Below the pieces are notes generated by a model. It had not been told where the DNA came from and searched no databases. It worked only from the letters and a program-made list of their open reading frames with translations. Of a DNA stretch of 64,000 nucleotides, positions 29,993 through 38,621 are shown one piece after another. The translations under genes and the position numbers were made by a program. The DNA is taken from contig BGKB01000039.1 of assembly GCA_003116975.1 (NCBI GenBank), positions 248,001 to 312,000 of the forward strand. The letters run 5' to 3'. How positions within the stretch are numbered: the first letter of the stretch is position 1; each line of letters opens with the position of its first letter. This DNA is from Aurantiochytrium sp. KH105 (Eukaryota; Sar; Bigyra; Thraustochytrida; Thraustochytriidae).

Positions 29993-30796
29993 ATTCTTTT
30001 CCCTGAAACTCTTTTCAAACTATAGCTTGTTGCACTCGCGTTTCTGATTTGCTTGCTTCATTCTTGATTCTCCTTGGCGATGATATCTTGGGAGGATACC
30101 TATTGCGCTCTACATTCTGTACGATGATTCGTTCGCGCCAGACTTGTTCTTCTTCATTATTGTTGTTGGTTGGCGGGTTCAAGTCACGAATCGAAGCAAA
30201 TTCTTCTCTTCTTGAAAGTTGTTTCATTGCATTGCTGCTCCTTCAAGCCTGTAAACTTGATCGTTCACATAATTTGAATAACCCTGACAATTCACGCAAT
30301 AAACAGCTAGGGCCTATGTCAGTTCAATCGGAATTGGAAAACGATGTTGGCTTGGGTTGGTCAAACTCGAATTTGAATAACAGTATGCTCTACTTTACTA
30401 CTGGCTTTTGGATTGTGCTTGGACTTGAAAATGACTGGGTAGTTGGTTCGTTGATTTGCTTGTGCAAAGAAAATTGTAGGAGAGCTCAATAGCAAACTTC
30501 GTTCTCTCTCCATTCGCAATGCAAAAGCTTAGAAAATCGAAATGCCAAGAAAACGTTCGATGGAATCCGTTTCATTCTATGAAAAACAAGCTGGCCTCCA
30601 GCTCGTGCATGCCTCACAGACTCAGGCTTCACTCTTTCACCTCTTTTCCCCCTACGTGTGCCCAGGGCTTTAAGTTGGCCCAAGATGCAAAGGTGTGCTA
30701 CGTATACGTCTTGTGAAACATGGACCACCTCCACCTCCAGCAGCATGCAAAACAGGGGCGCAAAGCGGTGAGTCGTGTCTGTCGCGTGAGCACAGA
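29993..30796. other. Intergenic, AT-richer
   Basis: It contains the 3' flank of eL29 and the 5' flank of the carrier gene. No gene was recognised. Confidence 0.5.
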
Positions 30797-31879
30797 ATGG
30801 GCGACGCAGAGGCCGATGACGCGGGCGATAGCTTGCGGCTCGTGCCGACGATGTTGGCAAGCGCCGGAGCAGGCGGTCTTGCGCGGTTTCCGTGCCATCC
30901 CATCGACACCGTCAAGGCACGACTTCAGGTCCAGACCTGGCAAGCGCTGCGCGGCGGGAACGGAGCCGCAGCAGCCGGAGCGGCAGCTGCAGCAGCAAAT
31001 AGGGCATTGTACAGGAACTTTGCGCACGGCTTGAGCGATATCTGGAGGCAGGAAGGACTTCGAGGTCTTTACCGCGGCTTCGGCCCCACGGTGCTGGGGT
31101 CCATGCCCGCTTCATGCCTGTATTTCACCTCGTACGAGGTCTCCAAGCGCGAGCTCGGCAAGCTTTGGGCCAGCCCTGAAGTAGAGGCAGAGGCTGCAAA
31201 AGGCAAGGTATCTTTTGCTGTAAGCTTTTGGAGCGGCATGCTTGCGGAAACGGTGAGCTGCGTCCTGTGGGTCCCCATTGACGTGATCAAAGAGCGCATG
31301 CAGATCCAGAGCCTGCCACGCTCGTCCAAGGTCGCAGAGGTGAAAGCTTCGCAGGGAGACCGGTTTTATGCTAGCGGCTACGACGCCTTGCGTTCCATTG
31401 TGCGCACAGAGGGCTGGCGCGGCTTTTATCGCGGGTACGGGGCGACAGTGATGTCCTTCGGGCCCTTCTCCGCCATGTATTTTATGTTCTACGAGCAATT
31501 CAAGAGCTTTGCAGAGACGTTGTCCTCGCAATCGCGTCAGCGAGGCGCGGTGACTGACTTGCCGCTCTCCGTGCTGCTGGGCTGCGGAGCTCTGGCTGGG
31601 GCGAGTGCCTCGCTCTGTACGAATCCGCTCGACATTGTCAAATTGCGGCTCCAGGTGCAGCGTCAGTACGCTTCAAGCAAGTCGGCGCCGGGAAATGCTG
31701 CATCGTCATCTGAGCAATACAAGCACATGCTGGATGGACTGACCAAGTTAGCACGCCACGAGGGCTTACGAGGAATGATGCAGGGCGTGGGCGCCCGCAT
31801 GGCATTTCACGCGCCAGCTACTGCCGTGAACATGGCCCTTTTCGAAAAACTCAAGGGTGTGACATATGCCCTATTCTAG
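30797..31879 (+). CDS. Mitochondrial carrier family (SLC25) transporter
   Basis: The 360-residue protein has the threefold carrier repeat: PIDTVKARLQ in repeat 1, PIDVIKERMQ in repeat 2 and PLDIVKLRLQ in repeat 3. Each is followed by a GL.G.YRG / GWRGFYRG / GLRGMMQG motif before the even helix. Length and spacing are normal for six transmembrane helices in the inner mitochondrial membrane. I start at the ATG at 30797 (MGDAEADDAG), since the 34 residues upstream lack carrier homology. A Gly/Ala-rich insertion sits in the first loop. The substrate cannot be assigned confidently; the last helix (ARMAFHAPATAVNMALFE) resembles metal-ion or S-adenosylmethionine carriers only loosely. Confidence 0.92.
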   Translation: MGDAEADDAGDSLRLVPTMLASAGAGGLARFPCHPIDTVKARLQVQTWQALRGGNGAAAAGAAAAAANRALYRNFAHGLSDIWRQEGLRGLYRGFGPTVLGSMPASCLYFTSYEVSKRELGKLWASPEVEAEAAKGKVSFAVSFWSGMLAETVSCVLWVPIDVIKERMQIQSLPRSSKVAEVKASQGDRFYASGYDALRSIVRTEGWRGFYRGYGATVMSFGPFSAMYFMFYEQFKSFAETLSSQSRQRGAVTDLPLSVLLGCGALAGASASLCTNPLDIVKLRLQVQRQYASSKSAPGNAASSSEQYKHMLDGLTKLARHEGLRGMMQGVGARMAFHAPATAVNMALFEKLKGVTYALF

Positions 31880-32183
31880 CGAAGGTCTTTTCCGAGTTTC
31901 GACGCAAGGAAAGAGAGAAAAGAGAAAAGGATAAAAACGAAGCAAAACAAAACAAAACGAAACCAAAAACGTAAAAGCCGTGACGAATGCAAAATGTGTG
32001 TTAAAGCTAGGCTAGTTCAGGCGATACTGGGTAGGCTGGCTATGTGGTTGTACTCTCCAGGGGCGCGGACGATTTGTGCTCGAGCGAGCAAGCGAGCGAG
32101 CGAGTACGTATGCACGCGCGCACGCGCGATAGCACGCACGCTGGCACGATAGCACATACGAAGGCAGGAAAGATTAAGCATAT
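31880..32183. other. Convergent 3' region with GCGA run
   Basis: Short convergent spacer with an A-rich stretch after the carrier stop codon and a GCGA-type run at about 32084-32105. No gene was seen. Confidence 0.5.
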
Positions 32184-32822
32184 CTACCAGCTTCCCTCCT
32201 GCACCTCCTTGGTGGGGCCCGTCCACGGCGCAGGCTTGCCCGGAGGAGGTGGGATGCCCTTGGCCTTGGCCTCGGCGACAACGTCAATGTTCTCCCATTC
32301 GGACCAGGCCATGGGGAGGTGAATGGGCAAGTTCTCCTTGAGCTTGGAGTCCATGCCCTCCCAGGTGCTGGCCATAGCCGAGCGCGTACCCGAGGGATCG
32401 TAGCGGAGCACGGCCGGATTCTTGTTGCCCGGGGAGCCAGACCGGGGTGGCTCCTCGCCAGCCTTTGGCAGGTGGAGTTGCGCGGCCTTGTCGTTGTGGA
32501 TGTACAGCGGCTCCTGCATGTTCCTCGCGGTGTCGCGCGTGTAGTAGTTGGTGTCATAAGGATCCTCGTCGTTCTCCTTGATCGGGGTGAACGCGCCTTG
32601 CGACTGCGTGCCGGGCGAGGGGTAGCGGTATCCCTTGCCAATCTTGGACTTTTTAGAGTCGGGGAAAGTCTCGTACGAGCTCCGGTTGGGCGCAAACATG
32701 AAGAACTCCTTGACCTTGTCCACGAGCGAGCTCATCTCGCGCGTCTGCCCGGCCGCGCCTGCCGCCGCGCGGGCGACCTGGGTGCTGCCGCGAAGGCCCT
32801 GCTTGGTGGTGGCCGCCAGCAT
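32184..32822 (-). CDS. Probable mitochondrial protein of unknown function
   Basis: The 212-residue protein starts at the ATG at 32822. The N-terminus (MLAATTKQGLRGSTQVARAA) is rich in Arg, Ala, Ser and Thr without acids, fitting a mitochondrial presequence. The body is hydrophilic and Pro-rich with no transmembrane segment; recognisable pieces are KVKEFFMFAPNRSSYETFP and NLPIHLPMAWSEWENIDVV. Codon usage is strongly C/G at third positions like the housekeeping neighbours, so the gene is very likely real. I do not recognise the family. A structural subunit of a mitochondrial complex would fit, but that is speculation. Confidence 0.75.
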   Translation of the reverse strand: MLAATTKQGLRGSTQVARAAAGAAGQTREMSSLVDKVKEFFMFAPNRSSYETFPDSKKSKIGKGYRYPSPGTQSQGAFTPIKENDEDPYDTNYYTRDTARNMQEPLYIHNDKAAQLHLPKAGEEPPRSGSPGNKNPAVLRYDPSGTRSAMASTWEGMDSKLKENLPIHLPMAWSEWENIDVVAEAKAKGIPPPPGKPAPWTGPTKEVQEGSW

Positions 32823-33360
32823 CTTGCTCGCTGCCTTCGCTCGCTGCTAAGCTGCTCTGCGACCCTGCGCTCCGAACGGCACCTGCTCTCCGCTCCTCGC
32901 TCGCACGGGCGCAAGCGTTTTCCTTCGCACGAGCGTGCTCTTCGCGGCTCTGCAGCGGCAGCAGCAGCAGCAGCAGCAGCAGCAGCGCCGGCGGCACAAG
33001 CAGCGGCAGCAGCAGCAGTGGCAGCAGAAGCGACAAGTGGACCTTTGCAGTGCCCGCAAGTCGTTCAAACCAGAAAGATCCACTTGCGTCCCAGGTCAGC
33101 GCACTTGCCTCGTGTCTGCTGGGTGGGAAACCGCAAGCTAACTATTCCTACAGCTGCAAGTCAAACTTTCTGCGTGCGCAAGTCAAGTTTAACCTTGCTT
33201 CACTTAAACTTTACGCCACTCGGGTCTCGTGCCGTTGTTTCAGTTATTTTACAATTGCGCCACTATTATGAGACTACGAATGGCTATGACGCTCGTCTTC
33301 ACAGCTCACTCTGTCAGATGCGACGGGAACGAACTCGACCTCCTCGCCGCTTGAGGCACT

Positions 33361-33395
<35 letters not shown>

Positions 33396-33738
33396 GCTGC
33401 AGGTGCGTGACGCCAGCGCTGTGCTTCGAAGACAATCACGAGTGGCTCTTTTCACGTAACTATTGCCAGTGCTGCTCGCGAGGCTCTTGTCTTGGGCTGG
33501 GCTCCCCTTTCCGGCCCCGGCTGTGGAGAGCGACTCTGTTGCGAGCTGAGACTCCTTTTTTCTTTTTCTTTTTTAAACTTGGTTGTCACGGTGCGAGGCA
33601 TCATGGAGATCACGACCAGGGGATCGGTGGGAAGAGGTCAGCAAGGCCGTCGTCCATGAGTGCTGGAAAAGCAAAAAGAACGTTTTATTTTCTGTTTTGA
33701 GGAAAAGCTGCTTCGAGCAAAAACTCAGCTGCCGCCGC
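32823..33738. other. CAG-rich intergenic region
   Basis: It carries the 5' flank of the mitochondrial-protein gene and two CAG-rich tracts (about 32948-33022 and 33361-33393). Open poly-Gln/poly-Ala frames here come from the repeats. A pyrimidine-rich stretch lies at about 33555-33576. Confidence 0.55.
33361..33393 (+). repeat. (CAG)n trinucleotide tract
   Basis: About eleven perfect CAG units outside any supported gene. Confidence 0.9.
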
Positions 33739-33924
33739 TCATGCATGCATATATTCTCGGACTTCGCCGCTGACCTTGTTTCTCTTATCAAAATAGATTG
33801 TCATGATCTCACGGAGCACCTTGCCGAGGCCTACAAAGGTCCAGACGTTCTTGACGACATCGAAGTTGACGTTTTGATCGTAGAGGAAGTCGCCAAAGTC
33901 GCGCTTTGCGTTATCTTCGCACAT
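33739..33924 (-). CDS. Possible small protein or last exon, unknown
   Basis: A 61-codon frame starts at the ATG at 33924 and reads MCEDNAKRDFGDFLYDQNVN and onward, with a moderately hydrophobic middle (VWTFVGLGKVLREIMTIYF). Third positions are mostly C or G like those of genuine genes in the window, so it is unlikely to be chance. It could be a complete small protein or the last exon of a spliced gene, since the frame stays open upstream to about 34026, where it runs into the decayed paralogue on the other strand. I recognise no family. Confidence 0.4.
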   Translation of the reverse strand: MCEDNAKRDFGDFLYDQNVNFDVVKNVWTFVGLGKVLREIMTIYFDKRNKVSGEVREYMHA

Positions 33925-33992
33925 CGCACGCTTCACTTGCTCACCCTCGCCCGGCTCCCGGTGGCGACAACGAACGCTGTCTCGTGAATTCT

Positions 33993-34491
33993 GCTTTTCT
34001 GCACGTTGGCTTCGGCGATGTGGCAACTGAACTCCAATGGCCCCGCTTTTGTCGATCTCGCAACCCTTTCAGAAACCCGGCGCTTCAAGACGCAATGGAG
34101 GTAGTAGCGCGCACGCCATGTCCAACTACTGCGGTGACAGTGGCGCCCACGCCGGCCCCGACTGAGTGCAAAGATACTGAAAATCGCAAGTCGAACTGCA
34201 AAACGAAGAAATGCTGTAAAAAACTTGACCCAGGGTGGCATAAGAAGTGCTGCAGGGCCGACAACATTTCAGAATCAGGACAAGCTTGTTGCAAATGGTT
34301 TACGAATTTTTGAACCAATGTTGCAAGGAAAATCGGCGATGACGAACGAGAGTGTAAAATGGGGAATTTTCGCAGTTAAGCTTCATTGCTGAAGCGACGA
34401 CGCCGGTAGTTACCACGAGGAAGAAGAGCTCGACGACGGCGATGAGGAAGCCGATGACGATGACGAATTCGATGTTTACACCGGCGAGTAG
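33993..34491 (+). pseudogene. Decayed partial copy of the secreted Cys-rich gene at 36873
   Basis: The stretch tttctgcacgttggcttc at its start matches tttctgcacgttggcttt at about 38175. The following codons keep the CC...CC...CC pattern of that protein's C-terminal region (KKCCKK, KKCCRAD, QACCKW versus SDCCVN, QRCCMG, RTCCMY). It then hits a stop at about 34311. Homology resumes in the next bases (NQCCKE against DRCCTR) with a frame change, and ends in an acidic tail and a stop at 34489-34491, mirroring the acidic C-terminus of the intact gene. It contains an extra PTPAPT insertion. It lacks a signal peptide and the N-terminal two thirds, so it is a fragment. Confidence 0.7.
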
Positions 34492-34652
34492 GAGCAGAAA
34501 GAAAGTCCCTGATTGGTTTCCTTTGCAGGAAAAACCACGTTGATCAAAGTTCTTATAGCTAAATCGAACTTTTCGAAGTTATTGGTCCGTTACTATTTAT
34601 CTCTACAATCAATGTTTTACAAGCCGTAACTAGCATAAGTTTACCAGAAGAG

Positions 34653-34856
34653 TCACTTCGTGCACAAGATGGATTTGATGTGGATATTGCGAGCACCGTT
34701 GATGTCTCTGTCAATGGAGAGACCACAACGATCACAATTATATCGTTTATTTCCACCAAGATTGCGTTTCACGTATACGCATCTTGTGCAGGTTTTTGAA
34801 GTGTACTCTTCCCATCGTGAGACTGCCCTCCCCCCCCTCGTCTGAGCTATCGGCAT
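34653..34856 (-). mobile_element. Fanzor/TnpB-type zinc-ribbon remnant
   Basis: A 67-codon frame reads EEYTSKTCTRC, then GGNKRYNCDRCGLSIDRDI, then NGARNIHIK. This is the C-terminal zinc ribbon plus last RuvC motif (DRDxNGARN) of the OrfB/TnpB/Fanzor RNA-guided nuclease family. The LGGNK spacing and NGARNI ending are closest to eukaryotic and giant-virus Fanzor proteins. The RuvC-I and RuvC-II parts and the N-terminal domains are absent: upstream on this strand there is a G-run and unrelated sequence. The second base of the usual CxxCG is kept, but the following Gly is Val (CTRCV). The fragment is AT-rich at third positions unlike its neighbours, fitting a foreign origin. It is non-functional as seen. 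Confidence 0.75.
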
Positions 34857-35590
34857 TTGGTTTGGTAGCTGCCGCGATCTTTGGTTGCTTCATGCTGGCG
34901 GGCGAATGGCGTCTTTTTCTTTGCGGGGGCGAACGGTTCAAGTTGGGAGAACGGCCCGCGTCTCTTCATTCCCGGCATTGCATTGCGAGGGGAACCTACG
35001 TCTCGCCACAGGGGATTGAACGTTTGTACGGAATGGTTTCCTGCAGTGGGTTGCGAGTAGTCGCGAGCGGACTGTTCGCCCGTCCCCGCCTGGCTGCAAT
35101 GTGAGGTGAGGACACGGCAAGACGAGCGAACGAGCGCCGGGCGGCGTGGCATTTCTGCCCGGTCAGCGGCTGCCACACAACCAACTCAACGAGAGCGATC
35201 TTGGTCGCGTCCTCGCAAAGCCCCAGAAGAAGCATTGATCAGGATTCTTTCTTTTGACTGTGACCATGTAAGGTATGGATGGACGAACTTGTGCATATAA
35301 TGGATGAAGCAAATAAACGAGTGAAGGGGCGAACATCATCAAAGTCCAGCGTCCGTTCTCCTGGCGCGATTTGGATGCAAGACCCACTGCCGAGGCTCGA
35401 TTGAGGGAGAACGCGGGGCGAACGAGGATAGGGAGCCAAAGGCACAAGAAAGATTGACCACACGCGGAGAAGCCGGTCGTAGGAATTTCTTTGGCGCGCC
35501 TCGACTCACCTCGTATCGCCCGAGGTGGAGACCTCGCCTCGTCCGAAGTGGACACCTCGCCTTACCTCGGCCGTGCTGGACAGGTGAATC
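34857..35590. other. Intergenic between Fanzor remnant and tandem array
   Basis: I searched the minus strand for the missing nuclease parts and found none. No gene is supported here. Confidence 0.5.
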
Positions 35591-35599
35591 GGTGGCCAC

Positions 35600-36740
35600 G
35601 AGCCGTGTTCGTTCGGACCCCGTTCGTCCGGACCCCGTTCGTCTGGACCCCGTTCGTCCGGTTCCGAGGTGCTCTCGTTGCTGCCAGCCAGGTGCAGGAC
35701 TTACTAAGGATCCGTGGCAGGGGGAGCGATACAGACTTGCTCGTCATCATTTTGATTGTATAGCTCCTCAGTGAACGGCTCGCGCGATACACACATCTTC
35801 TTTTTTTCTCTTCTTTTCTCTGTCTCGTTGTAGGGCAGAACAGCTCCGGGGCACCTCCGCATGTCCTTCGCCGTGCGTACTTCGAGACCCACCTAGAGCT
35901 ACCAGATTCGGACGCGTATACCAAAACAGATGGCGATCTTGTCGATTGAGGGAGTTGAAGGCGAAGAGAGACCCCGTTCGTCTGGACGCCGTTCGTCCGG
36001 ACGCCGTTCGTCTGGACCCCGTTCGTCCGGTTCCGAGGTGCTCTCATTGCTGCCAGCCAGGTGCAGGTCTTACTAAAAGGATCCGTGGCAGAGAGAGCGA
36101 TACAGACTTGCTCGTCATGATGATAGCTCCTCAGTGAACGACTTGCGCGATGCAGACATCTGTTTTCCCCCTCCTTTTCTCTGCTTCTTTTGGTCAAAGT
36201 TCACGATGTCTTTTCTCTCTAAAACTATTTTTCTTGCCTCAATTCCTTGCTCTTTGAAGCGTTGAACCAGTCAAATGATGAGGTCTGGACAGGTCCGGGC
36301 ACCTCAGCATGTTCTTCGCCATGCGTACTTCGAGACCCACCAAGAGCCACCAGATTCGGACGCGTATACCAAAACAGATGGCGATCTTGTCAATTGAGGG
36401 AGTTGAAGGCCGTTCGTCCGGACGCGGTTCGTCTGGACGCCGTTCGTCCGGACCCCGTTCGTCCGGACCCCGTTCGTCCGGTTCCGAGGTGCTCTCCTTG
36501 CTGCCAGCCAGGTGCAGGTCTTACTAAGGATCCGTGGCAGGGGGAGCGAGTGGTATAGCTCCTCAGTGAACGGCTCGCGCGATACACACATCTTCTTTTT
36601 TTCTCTTCTTCTTTTCTTTGTCTCGTTGTAGGGCTGGACAGCTCCGGGGCACCTCCGCATGTCCTTCGCCGTCCGTACTTCGAAAGCGACCAGATTCGGA
36701 CGTGTATACCGAAATGGATGCAGTCTGTAGCGGACCGGGA
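35600..36740 (+). repeat. Three-unit tandem array with minisatellite and acceptor-like sequences
   Basis: Each unit has, in order: a 14-15-bp minisatellite (ccgttcgtccggac and variants, 3-5 copies); a block beginning ccggttccgaggtgctct and containing tgccagccaggtgcagg; agctcctcagtgaacg; a long pyrimidine run ending gttgtag in units 1 and 3; and an exon-like block from cctc(c/a)gcatg to ttgagggagttgaagg. Units start at about 35610, 35966 and 36411. Unit 2 has a diverged middle. The third exon-like block runs directly into the 5' flank of the secreted gene at 36873. Confidence 0.85.
36600..36631 (+). promoter_or_regulatory. Splice-acceptor-like tract upstream of the secreted gene
   Basis: A long pyrimidine tract ends in gttgtag at 36631, followed by ggctggac. 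It looks like a 3' splice site, which would place an intron in the 5' leader of the gene at 36873. The same tract occurs in unit 1 of the array, ending at 35833. It needs transcript evidence. Confidence 0.4.
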
Positions 36741-36872
36741 ACCGGAGATGCTCGCGAGCGAGCGAAGCAAACCCGAATTGCCAGAAAACCCTCTGAAGAA
36801 AACAAGCTCGACACCGCAAGGCGTGGCAGTGCAAGACACGAATCAGCGGCCGCTCCTTGGGACCACAGGACC

Positions 36873-38621
36873 ATGAGAATGCAATTCTGGGCAGCCATCC
36901 TTTTTGTGCTGGCCGTCGTGAGCTTGCAAGAAGTCGAAGGCAGTGCGAAATGCGGCAGGTTTACCGAAGGTCATATCGAGACAAAATGCAATACTTTCTC
37001 CGAAGGAGCTAGAAAGGACAAATGCAAGAATTGGGCAGCCAAGGTTCTCGTGAAAGAGAATCCGGCTTGGCCCAATAAAAAGTACATGATTCGCGAGTAC
37101 GAGAGGTGCGCGAACAAGGATTTTACAAAGTACCGCTGCTGCTGGGGAAAATCAGGCGTGAGTGAACAATCCGGAAGTGGCAGAAGACTCCAAGATGATG
37201 CCGAGGATTCGTCTGGCAATTTTGCCTGCATGGATCCTGTACAACACGAGAATGGAACTTGGACGGACATCCAGTTCTATGTTGATGGCGATATTGCAAC
37301 GGGCGTACAGCTGGAGCCTGGAACTTATTCGGTTCCCTTCGTTCCTCTCGTTCAAATGGTCGATCCACCTTCCGCTTGCAACTTTCTCCTCTCGTATCTC
37401 AAGTACGACTCCGAACCTGGAACATTCGACGACAAGCCCAAGTTCGACGTCGTGGATCTCACCCAGCCGTCCTCTGGTTCGTGCTCACTCACCCCGGACG
37501 CTGAGAAATGCACCTGCTCGTCTCTTCAAGAGGATCCCAACTGCCCCAACTATTGTCTCGAGCTCGAGCGTTTTCACCGTTGCTCAGACTGCTCGCTTCA
37601 GCAATGTGCAGCAATCTGCACTAGCGTTGCAACATGCGCGGGAATTGAATACCACAACAATACAGAAGCCTGCAAGCTCATGCTTCGACCCTCATTTTCG
37701 ATTACGCCTGACCTGACGGTTTTTGGCCAATCAAATGAGGAGTCGTATCCTAGCTTCTCCATTGGCCTTTCCTATGATGCACCTCCGCCGGTGGAGGAAA
37801 ATTCTGCCGACGGGTCAACTACATGTTATGGGCGGTCGAACCAAACTGCGCTCAATTCCAGAGCCGTCGAACTTAAGTCGGCTGCGGGCAAAGGCGGTAA
37901 GTGTGCAGTTTCGAACCATACCAATCGTGTGCAGCAGTGCGGGCCGGCCGGCTTTGGAGGTGTCGGTCTTTGCGGAGCGGCGGAGTGCTCCACAATGTGC
38001 ACGCAGGATCCTAATTGCACTGCGTATTACGTCGATATCGATGTGGACAAGGGGAGATGCTTTTTGGTCTTTAACGAAACCCCGTCGGATGTGGACGAGG
38101 ACACCTCGGATACGTATCGTTGCTTCGTAATCGACCGAAATGTAGGCGCGAGGTTGAGCGACTGGTTCAACATCTTTCTGCACGTTGGCTTTCGTGACGT
38201 GGCAACCGAGCCCAACGGGACCGCTATCGACCTTACAAATCTCCCCAGTCTCATTCCCGCGGGTCCCGAAACTGAGACGTGCGGCACGGGTGGGTGCTCG
38301 ATGAATTGTAGGACATCTGATTGCTGCGTGAATCTTTCTGCCGAACGCACCGCTCTTGGAAATAGAATCTTGCAAGATGGCTATACTCAGCGTTGTTGCA
38401 TGGGCACCAGGTATTCGGAGAAGGGACGTACTTGCTGCATGTATTCTGATGTTTATGGAACTGATCCCGGAACACTTGACCGGTGCTGTACCCGAATTGG
38501 CGACGAGCAGATGCGGTGCAATTTTATCGACGATGATGGCGAGAACGTCACCAAAATTTATGATTCCGGACATCATTATTCGAGTGACGACGACTTCACC
38601 GAAGAGGAAATCTACCCGTGA
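36873..38621 (+). CDS. Secreted Cys-rich protein with PAN-like modules
   Basis: The 582-residue product starts with MRMQFWAAILFVLAVVSLQE, a clear signal peptide, so I place the start at 36873; the frame is open for 85 codons upstream but that part lies in the tandem array. More than 40 Cys follow, including two PAN/Apple-like segments (CSDCSLQQCAAICTSVATC with a downstream ACKLM; GLCGAAECSTMCTQDPNC with GRCFLVF). The C-terminal region has CC pairs (SDCCVN, QRCCMG, RTCCMY, DRCCTR) and ends in an acidic tail (SSDDDFTEEEIYP). No membrane anchor is seen, so it is predicted to be secreted. A degenerate partial copy lies at 33993-34491. The function is unknown; extracellular binding is plausible. 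Confidence 0.8.
   Translation: MRMQFWAAILFVLAVVSLQEVEGSAKCGRFTEGHIETKCNTFSEGARKDKCKNWAAKVLVKENPAWPNKKYMIREYERCANKDFTKYRCCWGKSGVSEQSGSGRRLQDDAEDSSGNFACMDPVQHENGTWTDIQFYVDGDIATGVQLEPGTYSVPFVPLVQMVDPPSACNFLLSYLKYDSEPGTFDDKPKFDVVDLTQPSSGSCSLTPDAEKCTCSSLQEDPNCPNYCLELERFHRCSDCSLQQCAAICTSVATCAGIEYHNNTEACKLMLRPSFSITPDLTVFGQSNEESYPSFSIGLSYDAPPPVEENSADGSTTCYGRSNQTALNSRAVELKSAAGKGGKCAVSNHTNRVQQCGPAGFGGVGLCGAAECSTMCTQDPNCTAYYVDIDVDKGRCFLVFNETPSDVDEDTSDTYRCFVIDRNVGARLSDWFNIFLHVGFRDVATEPNGTAIDLTNLPSLIPAGPETETCGTGGCSMNCRTSDCCVNLSAERTALGNRILQDGYTQRCCMGTRYSEKGRTCCMYSDVYGTDPGTLDRCCTRIGDEQMRCNFIDDDGENVTKIYDSGHHYSSDDDFTEEEIYP

Noticed and set aside
30165-30190. Possible tRNA B-box-like gggttcaagtc
   Set aside because: No matching acceptor stem, A box or cloverleaf could be folded around it.
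32319-33410. 363-codon plus-strand frame
   Set aside because: It is antisense to the mitochondrial-protein gene, then runs through CAG repeats; no homology.
35562-36197. 211-codon minus-strand frame with repeated TNGV units
   Set aside because: The repeats are the minisatellite of the tandem array; frame is open only because unit lengths are multiples of three there, and acceptor-like tracts on plus argue for the other strand.
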